Counted from the first letter of the stretch, positions 20,693 to 30,552 are shown. The stretch is 64,000 nt of DNA from Trichomonas vaginalis G3 (GCF_026262505.1 NC_067207.1:6270252-6334251), one strand, 5' to 3'. The notes: generated by a model from the letters alone, not told the origin. Translations and numbers: made by a program.

Positions 20693-23167
20693 ATGAACGA
20701 AAACTCTAGACCTCGTATTCCAAATGAATGGGTAAGATATATGTATGAAAAACTTGAAAGTGGTGAGTAAGGATGTCAATTTGGAAGAAAAGTGAGAAAA
20801 TTCCTAAAATGCTAAAAATGAATTTTGCAAACGTGCTTTTTTATCTCATTTTTTTGATTTTGAAAAAAATTTGGAGAGAAGAACTCTTCGTTTTTGAATT
20901 TTGTCACGATAGTTTTAAAGTATATTAGACACATGTATTGATATTACTATTTTTGTATATTTTGAGAGAAAATCCCTAAAAAGTGAGAAAATCTGAGACG
21001 GTTTGAGAAAATATATAAACTATTGAAATTTTGAATTAAACTTCTAATTTGGAAAAAAGAAATTTGGAAAGAAGAAAATTCAAAAATCGAGATTTAAACT
21101 CAGTATCAAATGGAGAACAAAATGTTTCTTCATATGAAGGAAAAAAATTTTCTTGAGAAGAAATAGAGTTTTTAAAATTTTATTGTATGTAATGAAATAA
21201 ACAAATATTAAAATTATTTTTTGATAACAAGAAAATTCCCAATAGAAAATATTTGAGAGAAAGAAAAAAGAAAATTGAAAAATATTACTCTCCTTTATAT
21301 TTCATGAGATTTTAAATTTATTCTCATAAAATTGACAATTTTATACGTTTAGATGAAAATAAGTGATTTTGGTTGAAATAGAAATTATTATTTGCTTACA
21401 GCTATCAAATAGATTTTTGCTATTTTGATTAAAATTTGTTAATCAAATTAATAATTTTTTTCTAAATATCTTAAATATCTGGATCACTCACATATACAAT
21501 GAATTGAACGATAAAAATAATACAAACTCAACTAAGTTTCCTGTCTTTCAACTAAAAAAAATTATGCAAATTAAATTAAATTGTTTATTCAAATATAAAA
21601 CAAAGATGAAGTAATTACAGTTATCATAAACTTTATGAATAACTCTGTAATTGGTTCAGATTTTCGTAAAAATATTTTTATTAATATCGATAAGAATACG
21701 TTTACCTACTATCACAACATATCGATAAACAAGAGTAGAGTGATTTTTATCATCGAAACTTTTTAAAAGCTGTAAGCTGGAAGGAAAAATCTTGTTTTTT
21801 CTGAGTTAGTTGTAGAACTATTGATGCACGAGTTATCATTGTGATGTAGAAGGATGTCAATGTACTGACTGAAGGATATGAAGTGAATTGAATTTCATTG
21901 CATTTCAATTTGATCAAAATTTGTTGAAATGATATGAATGTGTCAACATCTGTATCACTCTCTTTCACTCCTTCCCTATTCTTTCGAGAACGAAGCTAGC
22001 TCAGCTTTCGCTGAGCGAATTGACACTTTTGATGTCCTAAACGTACATGCTCTCAAATTTATCGAAAAAAATTATACCACCTAAACTAGTATATTCTTAT
22101 TTTAAATATGATATTATCCTTAGAATCCACACTAGAATATATTTAAATCAACTTTTAAAAAAGTTCGAATCCTGCGCGTCTCACTTTTTAAATTTTCGAA
22201 AAGGAAAATTATATTCTCCTAAAATGAAAACAATTTTCCGAATTGACATCCTTATGGTGAGTTAACATACGCAACAGTTTTGAAAAAAGTTCCATATTCT
22301 TATCAAAATGTTACAATTTTCAAACAAATTTCAAGAAATACTCTCAAAAAAGCATTCAAAGAAATCGGTGGTACACCAAAAATTAAAAGTGGTCCTCCAC
22401 AAGAGGAATTAACTCCAGAATTAATTTTGAAGGTTCAGAATTCTTATGAAAATTACAAATGTGGGGTTCAAAAATTGTATTGGACTCTCAATATGAATCC
22501 AAAACAATTTCAAATCAGTTACAATGCAGTTATTAAGGCAGCAAAATTTCTGGGAATTTACAAAGAAAAAGATAAAAGTAATCCAAAAGCATATTATGTG
22601 GATTATGAAGCAATTCTTCCAAATACAATCTGGCATGTGGATATTCATTTTTTGAAAGAACCAGAAACTTTACCGGTTTATGGAATAATTGATGACAAAA
22701 GTCGTTATTTGTTAGCATTGAAATTGCTTCGTAACAAAAGTTCAACAGAAACTTCAAAAGTGGCAATTGCAACAGTTCAAAAATATGGAGCACCTTTCTG
22801 TTTCTGGTCAGATAACGGTAAAGAAAATGAGGGAGAGTTCACAAAATTTTTGAGTACTTATGACATTCAAATCAGAAAATCAGCTCCATACATGCCACGT
22901 CAAAATGGCAAAATTGAACGCCTCTGGCCATCACTGGACAAAAATGCTCCAAAGTCTTCAGAATTTGAGAGCATCAATCAGGAATTGGAAGAATTCAGGC
23001 AAAAATACAATGACATGCCACATGGCGCTCATCCAAAAATTGGAGTTCGACCATACACTCCAAGAGAGGTTTACAACAAATTTAAGAAATGGACCAAGGA
23101 TGATAAACCGCTCTGGAAAAAATGTGTTAATAAGCAGTGGGAAGTTGAAGAGATTCCAAACTATTGA
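20693..23167 (+). pseudogene. IS3EU-like DDE transposase split by another transposon
   Basis: The gene starts at the ATG at 20693, is interrupted after 25 codons by the insert at 20768-22254, and resumes at 22262 in the same frame once one 7-bp duplicate is discounted. The product has an rve catalytic core typical of IS3/IS481-type and eukaryotic IS3EU transposases: HVDIHFL (first D), GIIDDKSRYLLAL, WSDNGKENEGEF (second D) and PRQNGKIERLW (E). Apart from the insertion the frame is open to TGA-type stop at 23165-23167. Terminal repeats of this transposon were not identified. Confidence 0.8.
20768..22254. mobile_element. 1.49-kb non-autonomous DNA transposon (hAT-like ends)
   Basis: The ends are inverted repeats TAAGGATGTCAATTTGGAA and its complement with one mismatch. 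The flanks carry a direct duplication TGGTGAG (20761-20767 and 22255-22261). The insert lies inside the transposase gene. No transposase is seen inside, so it is non-autonomous. The TIR resembles hAT-type ends (AGGGATGTCAATTCGG style), but hAT duplications are 8 bp; here 7 are clear. Confidence 0.85.
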
Positions 23168-23249
23168 AATATTCTATATTTTTTTCAAAAATTCTCATTC
23201 AAATTTGAATTTGGTTTTCAAAATTATGAATAAACATTATTTTTATTAA

Positions 23250-23530
23250 ACTTGATTTTTAGCTCTGAAGAATCAAAAGAATTTAGCGAGAAAGAATATG
23301 CAGCTCACATAGGGGTAGATAAAGATATATCTCGAAAAAAATTGAATTTATTGTAAAGAATGAAGAAGTTCATTTTAAGATTGAGTTGATTTTCAACCAA
23401 AACGAGAGAGCATGCAGGCAAATGAAATTCGAAAAGTGAAAGGAATGACATATGCAAAAGAAAAGATTCAAATAACGCAAGCGAAATATAGATCAGTTAA
23501 AATCAGAATAAAATTTCGATCTTTTCTACA
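23250..23530 (+). pseudogene. decayed coding-like segment
   Basis: Short open stretches in more than one frame have coding character (EEYAAHIG-like, FKIELIFNQNERACRQ, MTYAKEKIQITQAK). No family is recognised. It lies between the transposase and hairpin array 2. Confidence 0.3.
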
Positions 23531-23540
23531 GGGAACTAAA

Positions 23541-23935
23541 AGTGAGAAAACTTGTTCGCAATGCGAAATGATTGCGAACAAGTTTTCTCACTTCAGCGAG
23601 GGAATTGTTCCTTATGATGCATACATTATAAATATATACATCATAAGGAACAATTCCCTCTAGATAGCTGGGAAACTTTCTCTAAATAACTTATCATTTG
23701 GAGAAAGTTTCCCAGCTATCTACTGGGAACTAAAGGCTATGAGGCACTAATATATAATCAGTGCCTCATAGCCTTTAGTTTGTTATTAAAAACGAGAAAA
23801 CTTGTTCGAAATGATAAACAATTTCGAACAAGTTTTCTCGTTTTAAGGAGGGAATTGTTCCTTATGATGCATACATTATAAATATATACATCATAAGGAA
23901 CAATTCCCTCTAGATAGCTAGGAAACCCTAAATTA
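23541..23935. repeat. tandem hairpin array 2, 250-bp period
   Basis: Four abutting palindromes are followed by copies of the first two and a start of the third: AAAACTTGTTCGCAAT (23541-23593), GAGGGAATTGTTCCTTATG (23598-23660), TAGATAGCTGGGAAACTTT (23661-23722) and GGGAACTAAAGGCTATGAG (23724-23780). The first hairpin recurs about 250 bp on. Stem motifs (GGGAAACTTT, GGGAATTGTT, AAAACTTG) recur in array 1, so the two arrays are related. It lies in host-like DNA. Confidence 0.85.
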
Positions 23936-24120
23936 ACTATTAATCTTTGAGATATTTTTTTATTGAGGTTAATACGTTTTTCTAAATAATTAAAATGTAA
24001 AATTTTGATTGTGAACTCATCTCTAATATTTTGGCTCCTTAATATATTTGAATCATGATCTTTGAGAAGAGTTCTCAAAAGTATTCACAAAAGCTATTTT
24101 TCCTTGAAATTTAAAAATCC

Positions 24121-24126
24121 TGTTTA
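24121..24126. repeat. target-site duplication of element 2, left
   Basis: TGTTTA here and at 49123-49128 flank the terminal repeats. Polintons make 6-bp duplications. Confidence 0.75.
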
Positions 24127-24290
24127 AAAAAAAAAAAAAAAAAAGGGACTGGGGGCTCCAGGCACTTCGTGCCCTCTAGCCCCTGAAGATATTTAGTATA
24201 ACATGCAGTTTATATAAAATGAGGTTTTTTTTGGGGGTGTGGGGGCTTCCAGGCACTTCGTGCCTTCTAGCCCCTAAAATTTTTTGAAAG
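24127..24290 (+). repeat. left terminal inverted repeat of element 2, with internal second copy
   Basis: After an A-run the sequence GGCACTTCGTGCC forms a hairpin nested in GGGGCT...AGCCCC. A second copy of this nested hairpin lies at about 24240-24280. The first copy and its following GAAGAT.TTTAGTATAA match the complement of 49060-49122. Confidence 0.85.
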
Positions 24291-24335
24291 TCGTTGCTGT
24301 TGACTTTTTGGTAGAGGACTCAAAATAGTAGAACT

Positions 24336-24404
24336 ATGTCCGGACAAGTAAGAGTCTATCGTCGCTACAGTAAAGTTACGGGCGTTCCAAGAAGTATACT
24401 TTGA
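24336..24404 (+). CDS. possible 22-residue basic peptide
   Basis: A short frame encodes MSGQVRVYRRYSKVTGVP and a few more residues. It is basic and lies just inside the left terminal repeat, mirroring the basic peptide at 48928-49032 at the right end. It may be a core-like peptide or chance. Confidence 0.25.
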   Translation: MSGQVRVYRRYSKVTGVPRSIL

Positions 24405-24458
24405 GAAGCCTTTTCTGTCACTTTTCAGGTAAAAACATTTTTATTATATATATATAAA

Positions 24459-25277
24459 ATGAATTTTACAAAACCACCACTACCCTTCTTTGGAAATAAG
24501 AGTAGATGTAAAGATATTCTATTGAGAGAACTTAAGAAACTACCGAATGGTCTAACATTTGTAGATTTGTTCGGTGGAAGTTTCTATATATCCCATCTGT
24601 GCCATACCGTATTCCCAGATGCAAAGATTATATGCAATGACTTCGACAACTATATGAACCGTCTCAAACATATACCAGACACAAACAAAATATTGAAAGA
24701 GTTAAAAGAAAAGATACCTATAGGTAAGATGGAACGTATACCATTAGATAAGAAAGATATTGTCAGAGAGGTTTTGAAAAAAGCAGAGTATATTGACTGG
24801 GATAGTATATCTTCTAGACTATTATATAGTGGTTCTATAAGAGTTCATGACATTGAAACACTTATGTCAAACGTTTTATATCTTAACTATACAAAGGTTT
24901 TCAAAGAGAACATAGAAAAATATACTGAGGGTATAGAGTTTGTGAGATGTCATTGGACAGAGTTGTATGAAAAATATAAAAACAAGGAAAATGTTTTCTT
25001 TATAGTAGACCCACCGTTCTATAACACATACGATTTTCAATACCAAGTAGACTGGACTTTGAGAGACTCTTTAGAAACTTTAGACGTTTTACATAACCAT
25101 CCATGCTTTTACTTTACATCCGATAAAAGTGGTTTGGAAACCGTTATGAGATGGTTAGAGGACGTACATGACTATGAGTATAGATATGATAAGATAGAAT
25201 ATGAGAGAGGTCCTATAAACCGGAGAAAGTGTCACAACAAAGAAATTTTATTGGTAAGTAAATGTGGTTTGAAATAG
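24459..25277 (+). CDS. D12-class (Dam-like) adenine-N6 DNA methyltransferase
   Basis: This 272-residue protein has the class layout: N-terminal PLPFFGNKSRC, SAM-binding motif FVDLFGGSFYISH near residue 35, and catalytic DPPFYNTYDFQY near residue 180. Dam-type enzymes methylate adenine, often in GATC. In a virus-like element it may mark or protect element DNA or modify host chromatin. A CATTTTTATTATAT promoter motif and ATG follow the left terminal repeat. The frame is whole. The downstream small gene overlaps its end by 16 bp. Confidence 0.85.
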   Translation: MNFTKPPLPFFGNKSRCKDILLRELKKLPNGLTFVDLFGGSFYISHLCHTVFPDAKIICNDFDNYMNRLKHIPDTNKILKELKEKIPIGKMERIPLDKKDIVREVLKKAEYIDWDSISSRLLYSGSIRVHDIETLMSNVLYLNYTKVFKENIEKYTEGIEFVRCHWTELYEKYKNKENVFFIVDPPFYNTYDFQYQVDWTLRDSLETLDVLHNHPCFYFTSDKSGLETVMRWLEDVHDYEYRYDKIEYERGPINRRKCHNKEILLVSKCGLK

Positions 25278-25393
25278 GACTACTTGTTTTAGGTTTTTTC
25301 CATTGTGTCATTTACTTATTTGACGTGGCAGAAAGGTACAGAGAATATGAAGATGAACCAATGCCAGCAAATGTTCAGCATATGTACTCGTAA
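25262..25393 (+). CDS. 43-residue single-pass membrane peptide
   Basis: The ATG lies inside the methyltransferase gene's last codons in another frame. The peptide begins MWFEIGLLVLGFFHCVIYLF, a clear hydrophobic helix, followed by a charged tail (DVAERYREYEDE). Size and layout resemble small virion membrane peptides. The overlap suggests translation from a shared or adjacent transcript. Confidence 0.5.
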   Translation: MWFEIGLLVLGFFHCVIYLFDVAERYREYEDEPMPANVQHMYS

Positions 25394-25416
25394 GAGATAT
25401 TTTTATCTAATATTAA

Positions 25417-25779
25417 ATGGACGCACAGAACTTAGCGAATGCACAGCAACCTGGACAACCAAACCCAGAGAATATTCCAAATGAAGTTAGAATACAAACT
25501 GCAATGGCAAACTATGGTCAAGTGCCAACAGATGTACAAATGCAAACTGCCATGTCAAATGACGCTGCGTTAGGCTTACCACCATGGTATGCAAATATGA
25601 GATGGAAAGAGTTTTATACAAACCCTGAAGTGGGATATAAACAACTCTATGCAGATGACGCAAACACAGGAGTTGACCCAGAGTATGTTTTCTACCAGAG
25701 GAGAAATAGAATGTATGAGCTCCAGTTAAAAAATGCTATGGAACTCAACAGGAAACGTAAGAGACTAGGCGGACATTAG
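25417..25779 (+). CDS. small proline/glutamine-rich protein of unknown function
   Basis: This 120-residue protein has an internal duplication (VRIQTAMANYGQVP and VQMQTAMSNDAALG), then an aromatic region (PPWYANMRWKEFY) and a basic end (RKRKRLGGH). A GATATTTTTATCTAATATTAA promoter tract precedes the ATG (tract given in part). It lies in a run of small virion-like genes. The family is not recognised. Confidence 0.6.
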   Translation: MDAQNLANAQQPGQPNPENIPNEVRIQTAMANYGQVPTDVQMQTAMSNDAALGLPPWYANMRWKEFYTNPEVGYKQLYADDANTGVDPEYVFYQRRNRMYELQLKNAMELNRKRKRLGGH

Positions 25780-25797
25780 ATTTTTACATATAGTAAA

Positions 25798-26040
25798 ATG
25801 GGTTTCTTTGGAAGAATAGGAAACTTCTTTCGAAATGTTGGAAGAGGTATATGGAATGGAATAAAATCTGTCGGAAGAGGAATTTGGAACGGAGTCAAAA
25901 ATATTGGTAAAAGAGTAGGTCAGTTCGTTGGTATTATACCTAAAGACCCTGAACCAGAAGAACAAGCTCCTGTTATACAACAGCCTGAACCTGCACCACA
26001 GTCTAGTTGGCAACCAAATCCAACACCTCAACCGTATTAA
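25798..26040 (+). CDS. amphipathic, membrane-active-like small virion peptide
   Basis: The 80-residue protein begins MGFFGRIGNFFRNVGRGIW and repeats GRGIWNGIKSVGRG/GRGIWNGVKNIGK, forming amphipathic basic helices, then a proline/glutamine-rich tail. This resembles the melittin-like or protein-VI-like lytic peptides reported for adintoviruses and adenoviruses. Similar peptides are encoded at 29333, 50344 and 50605. Membrane disruption during entry is inferred. Confidence 0.65.
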   Translation: MGFFGRIGNFFRNVGRGIWNGIKSVGRGIWNGVKNIGKRVGQFVGIIPKDPEPEEQAPVIQQPEPAPQSSWQPNPTPQPY

Positions 26041-26044
26041 AAGA

Positions 26045-26893
26045 TTATATTTTTACCGTTCGATAGTAGTTGTATATGAAACTAAGTTCTAAGTAAAACG
26101 CGTGGTATAATGGAATTATTCTCTTTCTTCCATCTGTAGTAAACCATACTTGAAAGTCTGAAATACTTCCACTTGGTGGTTCATATAGCTTTGTAGGTTT
26201 TTCGTAAAAGTCATTTGCCAAGCATAAAAAAGAGTTTTGTGCACCAGAAAATGAAGCATGAACTATAATAGCATCTGAGTCGAAAACATTTTCATATGTT
26301 CCATTAGGGTTTTCGACTTCATAAAAGTTCGGGTGTACTGGATATTCTGCAGGCTGATTTAACATCCTCAAAAATCTATACCATGCCAAGTTGTTATATT
26401 TTGTAGAAATATAAACGTTGTCTCCAAGGTCTTCTATTCTATTGATTTTAACAGTTGCATTTTTCCTGTCATATAAAATATCGAGATGGTACTCTCCTTC
26501 GTCAATGTTGTACTGTTTTGCATATTCGAGATAGATATCGTTTATTTTTTCTTGAAAAGCTTGAAGAGTTGTTTCTAAGTTTACAAGCAAACTAACTTGT
26601 AAAAGTTTTCCCTGTACAAATTTCTCATACGTACGTTTTTCTTTGTTATAGTATCGAACTTCAAAACCGACCGTAAATGGGAAACCATGTATGGCTTCTG
26701 AAATGAACTTCATTCTACGAAAGCCAACAGCTTTTGTGACGGATGGGTCTCTTAACCATCTCAATGGGTAGTCAAAACGATAGCCTTCATGCTTTACGGT
26801 CTCTGTCTCAAACTTTTGACCGACATTCGTAAAAAGTTCATCTAATGGTTTAGTTGTAGCAACTCTTGAATTTTCTTTTTCTATTGAAAGCAT
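26045..26893 (-). CDS. putative minor capsid (penton-like) protein, copy A
   Basis: This intact 282-residue protein is paralogous to 32780-33640. Shared landmarks are KPLDELFTN near residue 17, YRFDYPLRWLRDP near 43, NVFDSDAIIVHASFS near 200, PPSGSISDFQVWFTT and PLYHAFYLELSFIYNY at the end. The beta-rich composition and its relation to the gene beside the capsid of element 1 suggest a penton-type capsid protein. It shares an 18-bp promoter region with the divergent gene at 26912. Confidence 0.55.
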   Translation of the reverse strand: MLSIEKENSRVATTKPLDELFTNVGQKFETETVKHEGYRFDYPLRWLRDPSVTKAVGFRRMKFISEAIHGFPFTVGFEVRYYNKEKRTYEKFVQGKLLQVSLLVNLETTLQAFQEKINDIYLEYAKQYNIDEGEYHLDILYDRKNATVKINRIEDLGDNVYISTKYNNLAWYRFLRMLNQPAEYPVHPNFYEVENPNGTYENVFDSDAIIVHASFSGAQNSFLCLANDFYEKPTKLYEPPSGSISDFQVWFTTDGRKRIIPLYHAFYLELSFIYNYYRTVKI

Positions 26894-26911
26894 ATTTTAT
26901 CTAGAATAAAA
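26894..26911. promoter_or_regulatory. 18-bp bidirectional spacer
   Basis: Only ATTTTATCTAGAATAAAA separates two divergent ATGs. Its symmetric TTTA..TAGAATAAA core recurs in the 18-bp spacer at 43750-43767 and, more loosely, in the 19-bp spacer at 55551-55569. It carries the TATTTTTAT-like motif in both directions. Confidence 0.6.
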
Positions 26912-27028
26912 ATGTCGAAAGAAACAGCGTCTATGAGAGAAATACAACACAACCGACAACTCATTGTACAAGCTCTAAATAAAACACAACAAACTTTTCA
27001 AACTATTCTAAGATATCTGAGTCATTGA
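26912..27028 (+). CDS. short 38-residue frame before the fibre gene
   Basis: It has a promoter-adjacent ATG and encodes a charged helical peptide (MREIQHNRQLIVQALNKTQQ). It may be a small gene or belong to the fibre region that follows; I cannot tell. No family is recognised. Confidence 0.35.
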   Translation: MSKETASMREIQHNRQLIVQALNKTQQTFQTILRYLSH

Positions 27029-27103
27029 AAGAAGGAAACTTAAAACTGACGATAAACCAATGACAGATGAGTTTCTGTTTCAAGACAGTAAGAACCATAC
27101 TGT

Positions 27104-28393
27104 TTGTATAAATCCAACAAAAAGAACTTTAAACGAGAACCTATAGATGAACTTCTTTTGAAAGCAGATATTGACAACAAAGCTGACAAAGAGTATGTCA
27201 TTGAAAAAGTTCAAGAAGAACATGACAGAGCAGATGCAACATATGCAACGAAAGAACATACTCATCCTGAACTAGCGGACAAAACATATGTTGACAATAA
27301 AATGTCAAGTGAAGTGACAAGAGCTGAAAACGAATATTCTAAAAAGACTCATACACATACCATTGCAAATATTACAAACTTACAAGAAACCTTAAACAGG
27401 AAAAGTGACGTTGGACATACACATACCATTGCAAATATTACAAACTTACAAGAAACCTTAAACAGGAAAAGTGACGTTGGACATACACATACCATTGCAA
27501 ATATTACAAACTTACAAGAAACCTTAAACAGGAAAAGTGACGTTGGACATACACATACATCTTCTGAAATAACAGACTTAAACGTTAGCCTTGAAAAGAA
27601 GGCAGATAAGAACCATACACACGATTTCTTCGCAACTGTTGGTATAGAAAATATTGCAGGAACGGTTGAAGAACCTGATGGAACTGGTGGGGATGCATTG
27701 TATTGGAAACCTCCTAACTTTCCACAAGGTTTAACATCGGAGGATGACATAACGACGATGAAATACACTAGATGTAGAAATGTCTATGTCATGGAGGATG
27801 AAAACAAAGTTAAATTCACTGCTCAAGATTTATATGATAAAAAAGCTGACAAAACATATGTTAACGATGAGTTAGATAAAAAAGCTGACAAAACATATGT
27901 TAACGATGAGTTAGATAAAAAAGCTGACAAAACAGAGCTTCAAACATTAAAGACAGAAATACTTCAAACAGTATATCCTATAGGTTCTATTTATACGTCA
28001 ATGAACTCTACCAGACCAGAAGTAGTACTTGGTCTCGGAACTTGGACTCAAATAGTCGACAGGTTTTTGTATTGTGCAAACTCTTCAAAGGAAACAGGTG
28101 GAAGTAAAACGATTTCAGGTGCAAATTTACCTGCACACAGTCACTACATAGATTTAAGTACATCTGAAGCAGGTTGGCATAAGCATAGATTTTGGGATTG
28201 GTCAGCAATGAAAAAAGGTAAAGGATATGATGTTAAAGACGACGTTCAGTTTGCTATAAATTGTTTCTGGGGTAGCACACAGGGAGAAGGAAACCATACA
28301 CATCGCGTTTCAGGGTATACGCAAACAACGGGACAGAGTAAAGACTACATGCCACCTTACATGACAGTTTACGCATGGTATAGAAATGCTTAG
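27104..28393 (+). CDS. phage-type tail-collar/fibre protein
   Basis: The open frame holds about 430 residues; its true start is unclear. The stalk contains three exact 22-residue repeats with HTHTIANITNLQETLNRKSD, then KKADKTYVNDEL repeats. The tip matches the other fibres: YPIGSIYTSMNS, GLGTWTQIVDRFLYC, GANLPAHSHYIDLS, HKHRFWDWS and MPPYMTVYAWYR. From ETGGSKT onward it is almost identical to the fibre of element 3 at 56518-58248, suggesting recent exchange of tips. An attachment role is inferred. Confidence 0.8.
   Translation: MYKSNKKNFKREPIDELLLKADIDNKADKEYVIEKVQEEHDRADATYATKEHTHPELADKTYVDNKMSSEVTRAENEYSKKTHTHTIANITNLQETLNRKSDVGHTHTIANITNLQETLNRKSDVGHTHTIANITNLQETLNRKSDVGHTHTSSEITDLNVSLEKKADKNHTHDFFATVGIENIAGTVEEPDGTGGDALYWKPPNFPQGLTSEDDITTMKYTRCRNVYVMEDENKVKFTAQDLYDKKADKTYVNDELDKKADKTYVNDELDKKADKTELQTLKTEILQTVYPIGSIYTSMNSTRPEVVLGLGTWTQIVDRFLYCANSSKETGGSKTISGANLPAHSHYIDLSTSEAGWHKHRFWDWSAMKKGKGYDVKDDVQFAINCFWGSTQGEGNHTHRVSGYTQTTGQSKDYMPPYMTVYAWYRNA
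27353..27558 (+). repeat. 66-bp tandem repeat in the fibre stalk
   Basis: Three copies of a 66-bp unit encode 22 residues each and are nearly identical at the DNA level. Length changes by whole units would keep the frame. Confidence 0.85.
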
Positions 28394-29345
28394 TCGTCAT
28401 TTTCAACTTCTTTAGCATATTCGTCAGGAGTTGTCTTATATTTGTTAGGAACTGTCTTTGAAAGTATACCACCTTGAACTTTGACAAGTTTGAAACGAGG
28501 TCTGACAATAGTCGTTTTATCTTCTGCTTGCAGTCTGTACATTTTGCCATGTTTGCCTAAAACTTCATAATATTCTCTTGTATACTTTCTTCTATTTTTA
28601 CGAACACGAATGTGAGTACCTGTCGGGTTCCCATTGTTGTCATAGTCAATAGTATTTTCATATGGGTCGCGTTTAGGTATTTCTATTTTTACTTTGTCAC
28701 CTTTCTGAAGTTTGAAGCCCGGCATTCTTTCTTGTTTGTCTCTTTTGACTAAACTATTAAATATATAGTCTTTCTCTAAGTCAGGGTTGTTTTTCATTTC
28801 TTCAGGGGAGTGGTTTCCCAAACCTTTTTGTTTACGGCTATTGTAAATATTTAAAACTTGTCTCATCTTTGCCATGGAGAAGTGTCTGTACTTGTCGTCA
28901 TATGACATTTCATTTGCTTCACCACCTTGTGGTTGGTTTAAGTCTCTAAGATTTTTATACAACCGTCAATGACACCAAGAGCAGAATGGTTTTGGTCGAC
29001 AATGAAATATTGGTTTACATTTTTTGAACGCAGATAGTTTTTAATATCGTCTGATTTGAAAGAACTTTCATAGTCAGATGTCAGTTTTGTTGGATGGTAT
29101 TTGTCAACGAATATTGTCAAAGCAGTTTTCACATCTAAAATATTTTTGGACTGTAATGGTATGGCTTCACAGTATCTTGTGTTTTGACCACAAATATTAG
29201 CCAGTATGGTGGTCTCTTCTCTATACCTCGGAATGTTTTCCAAGATATCCATAAACCAAGCATTTGGTGTTGAACTAAAGATTTTTACCATGAGTGCTTT
29301 CTTTGTCGCTTTAGAAACATACGGGTCCTTGTTTGAATTCGTCAT
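28390..29345 (-). pseudogene. Polinton retroviral-type integrase (broken)
   Basis: The region reads as an rve integrase with about one break. Landmarks are STPNAWFMDIL, LTSDYESSF, QNHSALGVI, then KNLRDLNQ and a basic C-terminal part with YTREYYEVLGKHGKMYRLQ (SH3-like) and PRFKLVKVQ. It overlaps the end of the fibre gene by a few bases on the opposite strand. Its likely ATG at 29345 faces the next plus-strand gene. Confidence 0.8.
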
Positions 29346-29671
29346 TTTTAACCATAAGAAATGGGTTTTTTGGCGCATTAGCAGGAGTCGCATCTAGATT
29401 TTTGCCCGCAGTGGGAACAATAGCCAGAGGTGTATTTGGAGTTGGAAGGAAGATTTTGAGTACATTAGGTATACTTAAAGAGAAAGCACAACCTATTATA
29501 CAAACTGTACAGAAAGGTTGGGATGTAGCACGAAATGCAACAAATCTTATTCCAAATCCTGAAACAAGAGAAATTCAAGGATGGATGGACAATGTAGGAA
29601 GACAAGCAGGAACTACTATAACAAAGCAAATGACTACTATAACCAAGCAGGCACTATATGGACCAAGGTGA
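29333..29671 (+). CDS. amphipathic membrane-active-like peptide
   Basis: The frame contains NGFFGALAGVASRFLPAVG, GVFGVGRKILSTLGIL and a helical tail with TTITKQMTTITKQ repeats. The glycine/phenylalanine-rich basic start resembles the peptides at 25798 and 50344. The true start is unclear. A membrane-active role is inferred. Confidence 0.45.
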   Translation: MNSSFLTIRNGFFGALAGVASRFLPAVGTIARGVFGVGRKILSTLGILKEKAQPIIQTVQKGWDVARNATNLIPNPETREIQGWMDNVGRQAGTTITKQMTTITKQALYGPR

Positions 29672-29939
29672 AAGATTCTTTAACAGAGGATATAACCATG
29701 CACAAAGTGGGTAAACAACAACCTCACCGCCTCAAACGTGGGGAATGTAAAGTTTTTTTACTGAGATGAAATGAAAATACAGCATTGAGACAAATGGGCT
29801 CAAGATGGATTTGTCGGCTTCAGCAGTTAACTACGTGTTTGTCAAGTCCTCCCTATACCTCAAGAAGTTTTAGACCGACATAAAACCTCAACAACCAGTT
29901 GAAAACAAACCAAACTAAAAATTTTTTACTGAGATGAAA
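29672..29939. other. spacer with decayed coding traces
   Basis: Short open stretches are present but no recognisable gene. TTTTTACTGAGATGAAATG occurs twice (about 29755 and 29925), a duplicated promoter-start segment. Confidence 0.45.
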
Positions 29940-30522
29940 TGACCGAAGAAGTTGAAACGGTAGATTTGACACCACAAACAAAAAGTTCAGAACCATTGTC
30001 AAAACCTGTCAAGAACTTACAGATGAAGAGAAAAATTCAATAATAGAAAGTGCCAGGTCTAGTAACTCAAACCCTAACTACAAAGTCACTTTTCATAAAA
30101 ATGGAACGGCTAGTATCTCAAAAAAGAAACAGACTCTCACAAATAAAATATTGAAGTCTGAAGGAGCTTTCGAGACAACAGATGGAAAAGTTTACTTCAC
30201 TGACCAACAGTTCATTATAGAACATCTCATTGACTTAGAGTCGAAATATTCTAAACTTTACAACAAACACAAAAAGTTGAAAGGAAAACAAAAACAAATG
30301 GCATATGATATTTATGAAGATGTTAACGACACAACTGTTCCAGCAAGTGAGGTAAAGTCAGATGAACCGAAAAGTGACGAAAAACCAATAGAAGAAGAGA
30401 AACCAAAAACAGAAGAAAAACCAAAACCAAAGGTTAGTTTTCAAACTAAACCAAGTCAACCTTCATTAGCTGGTATGGGTTGGCGTCAAAGACTTATGGC
30501 AGCAGGCGGTTACGTAAAGTAA
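29940..30522 (+). pseudogene. small charged structural-type protein (broken)
   Basis: The N-terminal part is threonine- and glutamate-rich, the middle has YKVTFHKNGTASISKKK (like the KDG motif proteins of element 1) and a helical QQFIIEHLIDLESKYSKLYN, and the tail is KPEEKPK-rich ending GWRQRLMAAGGYVK. It is broken, about one break. The family is not recognised. Confidence 0.5.
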
Positions 30523-30552
30523 AGAAAAAACATTTTTTTATTTTTATAAAAA

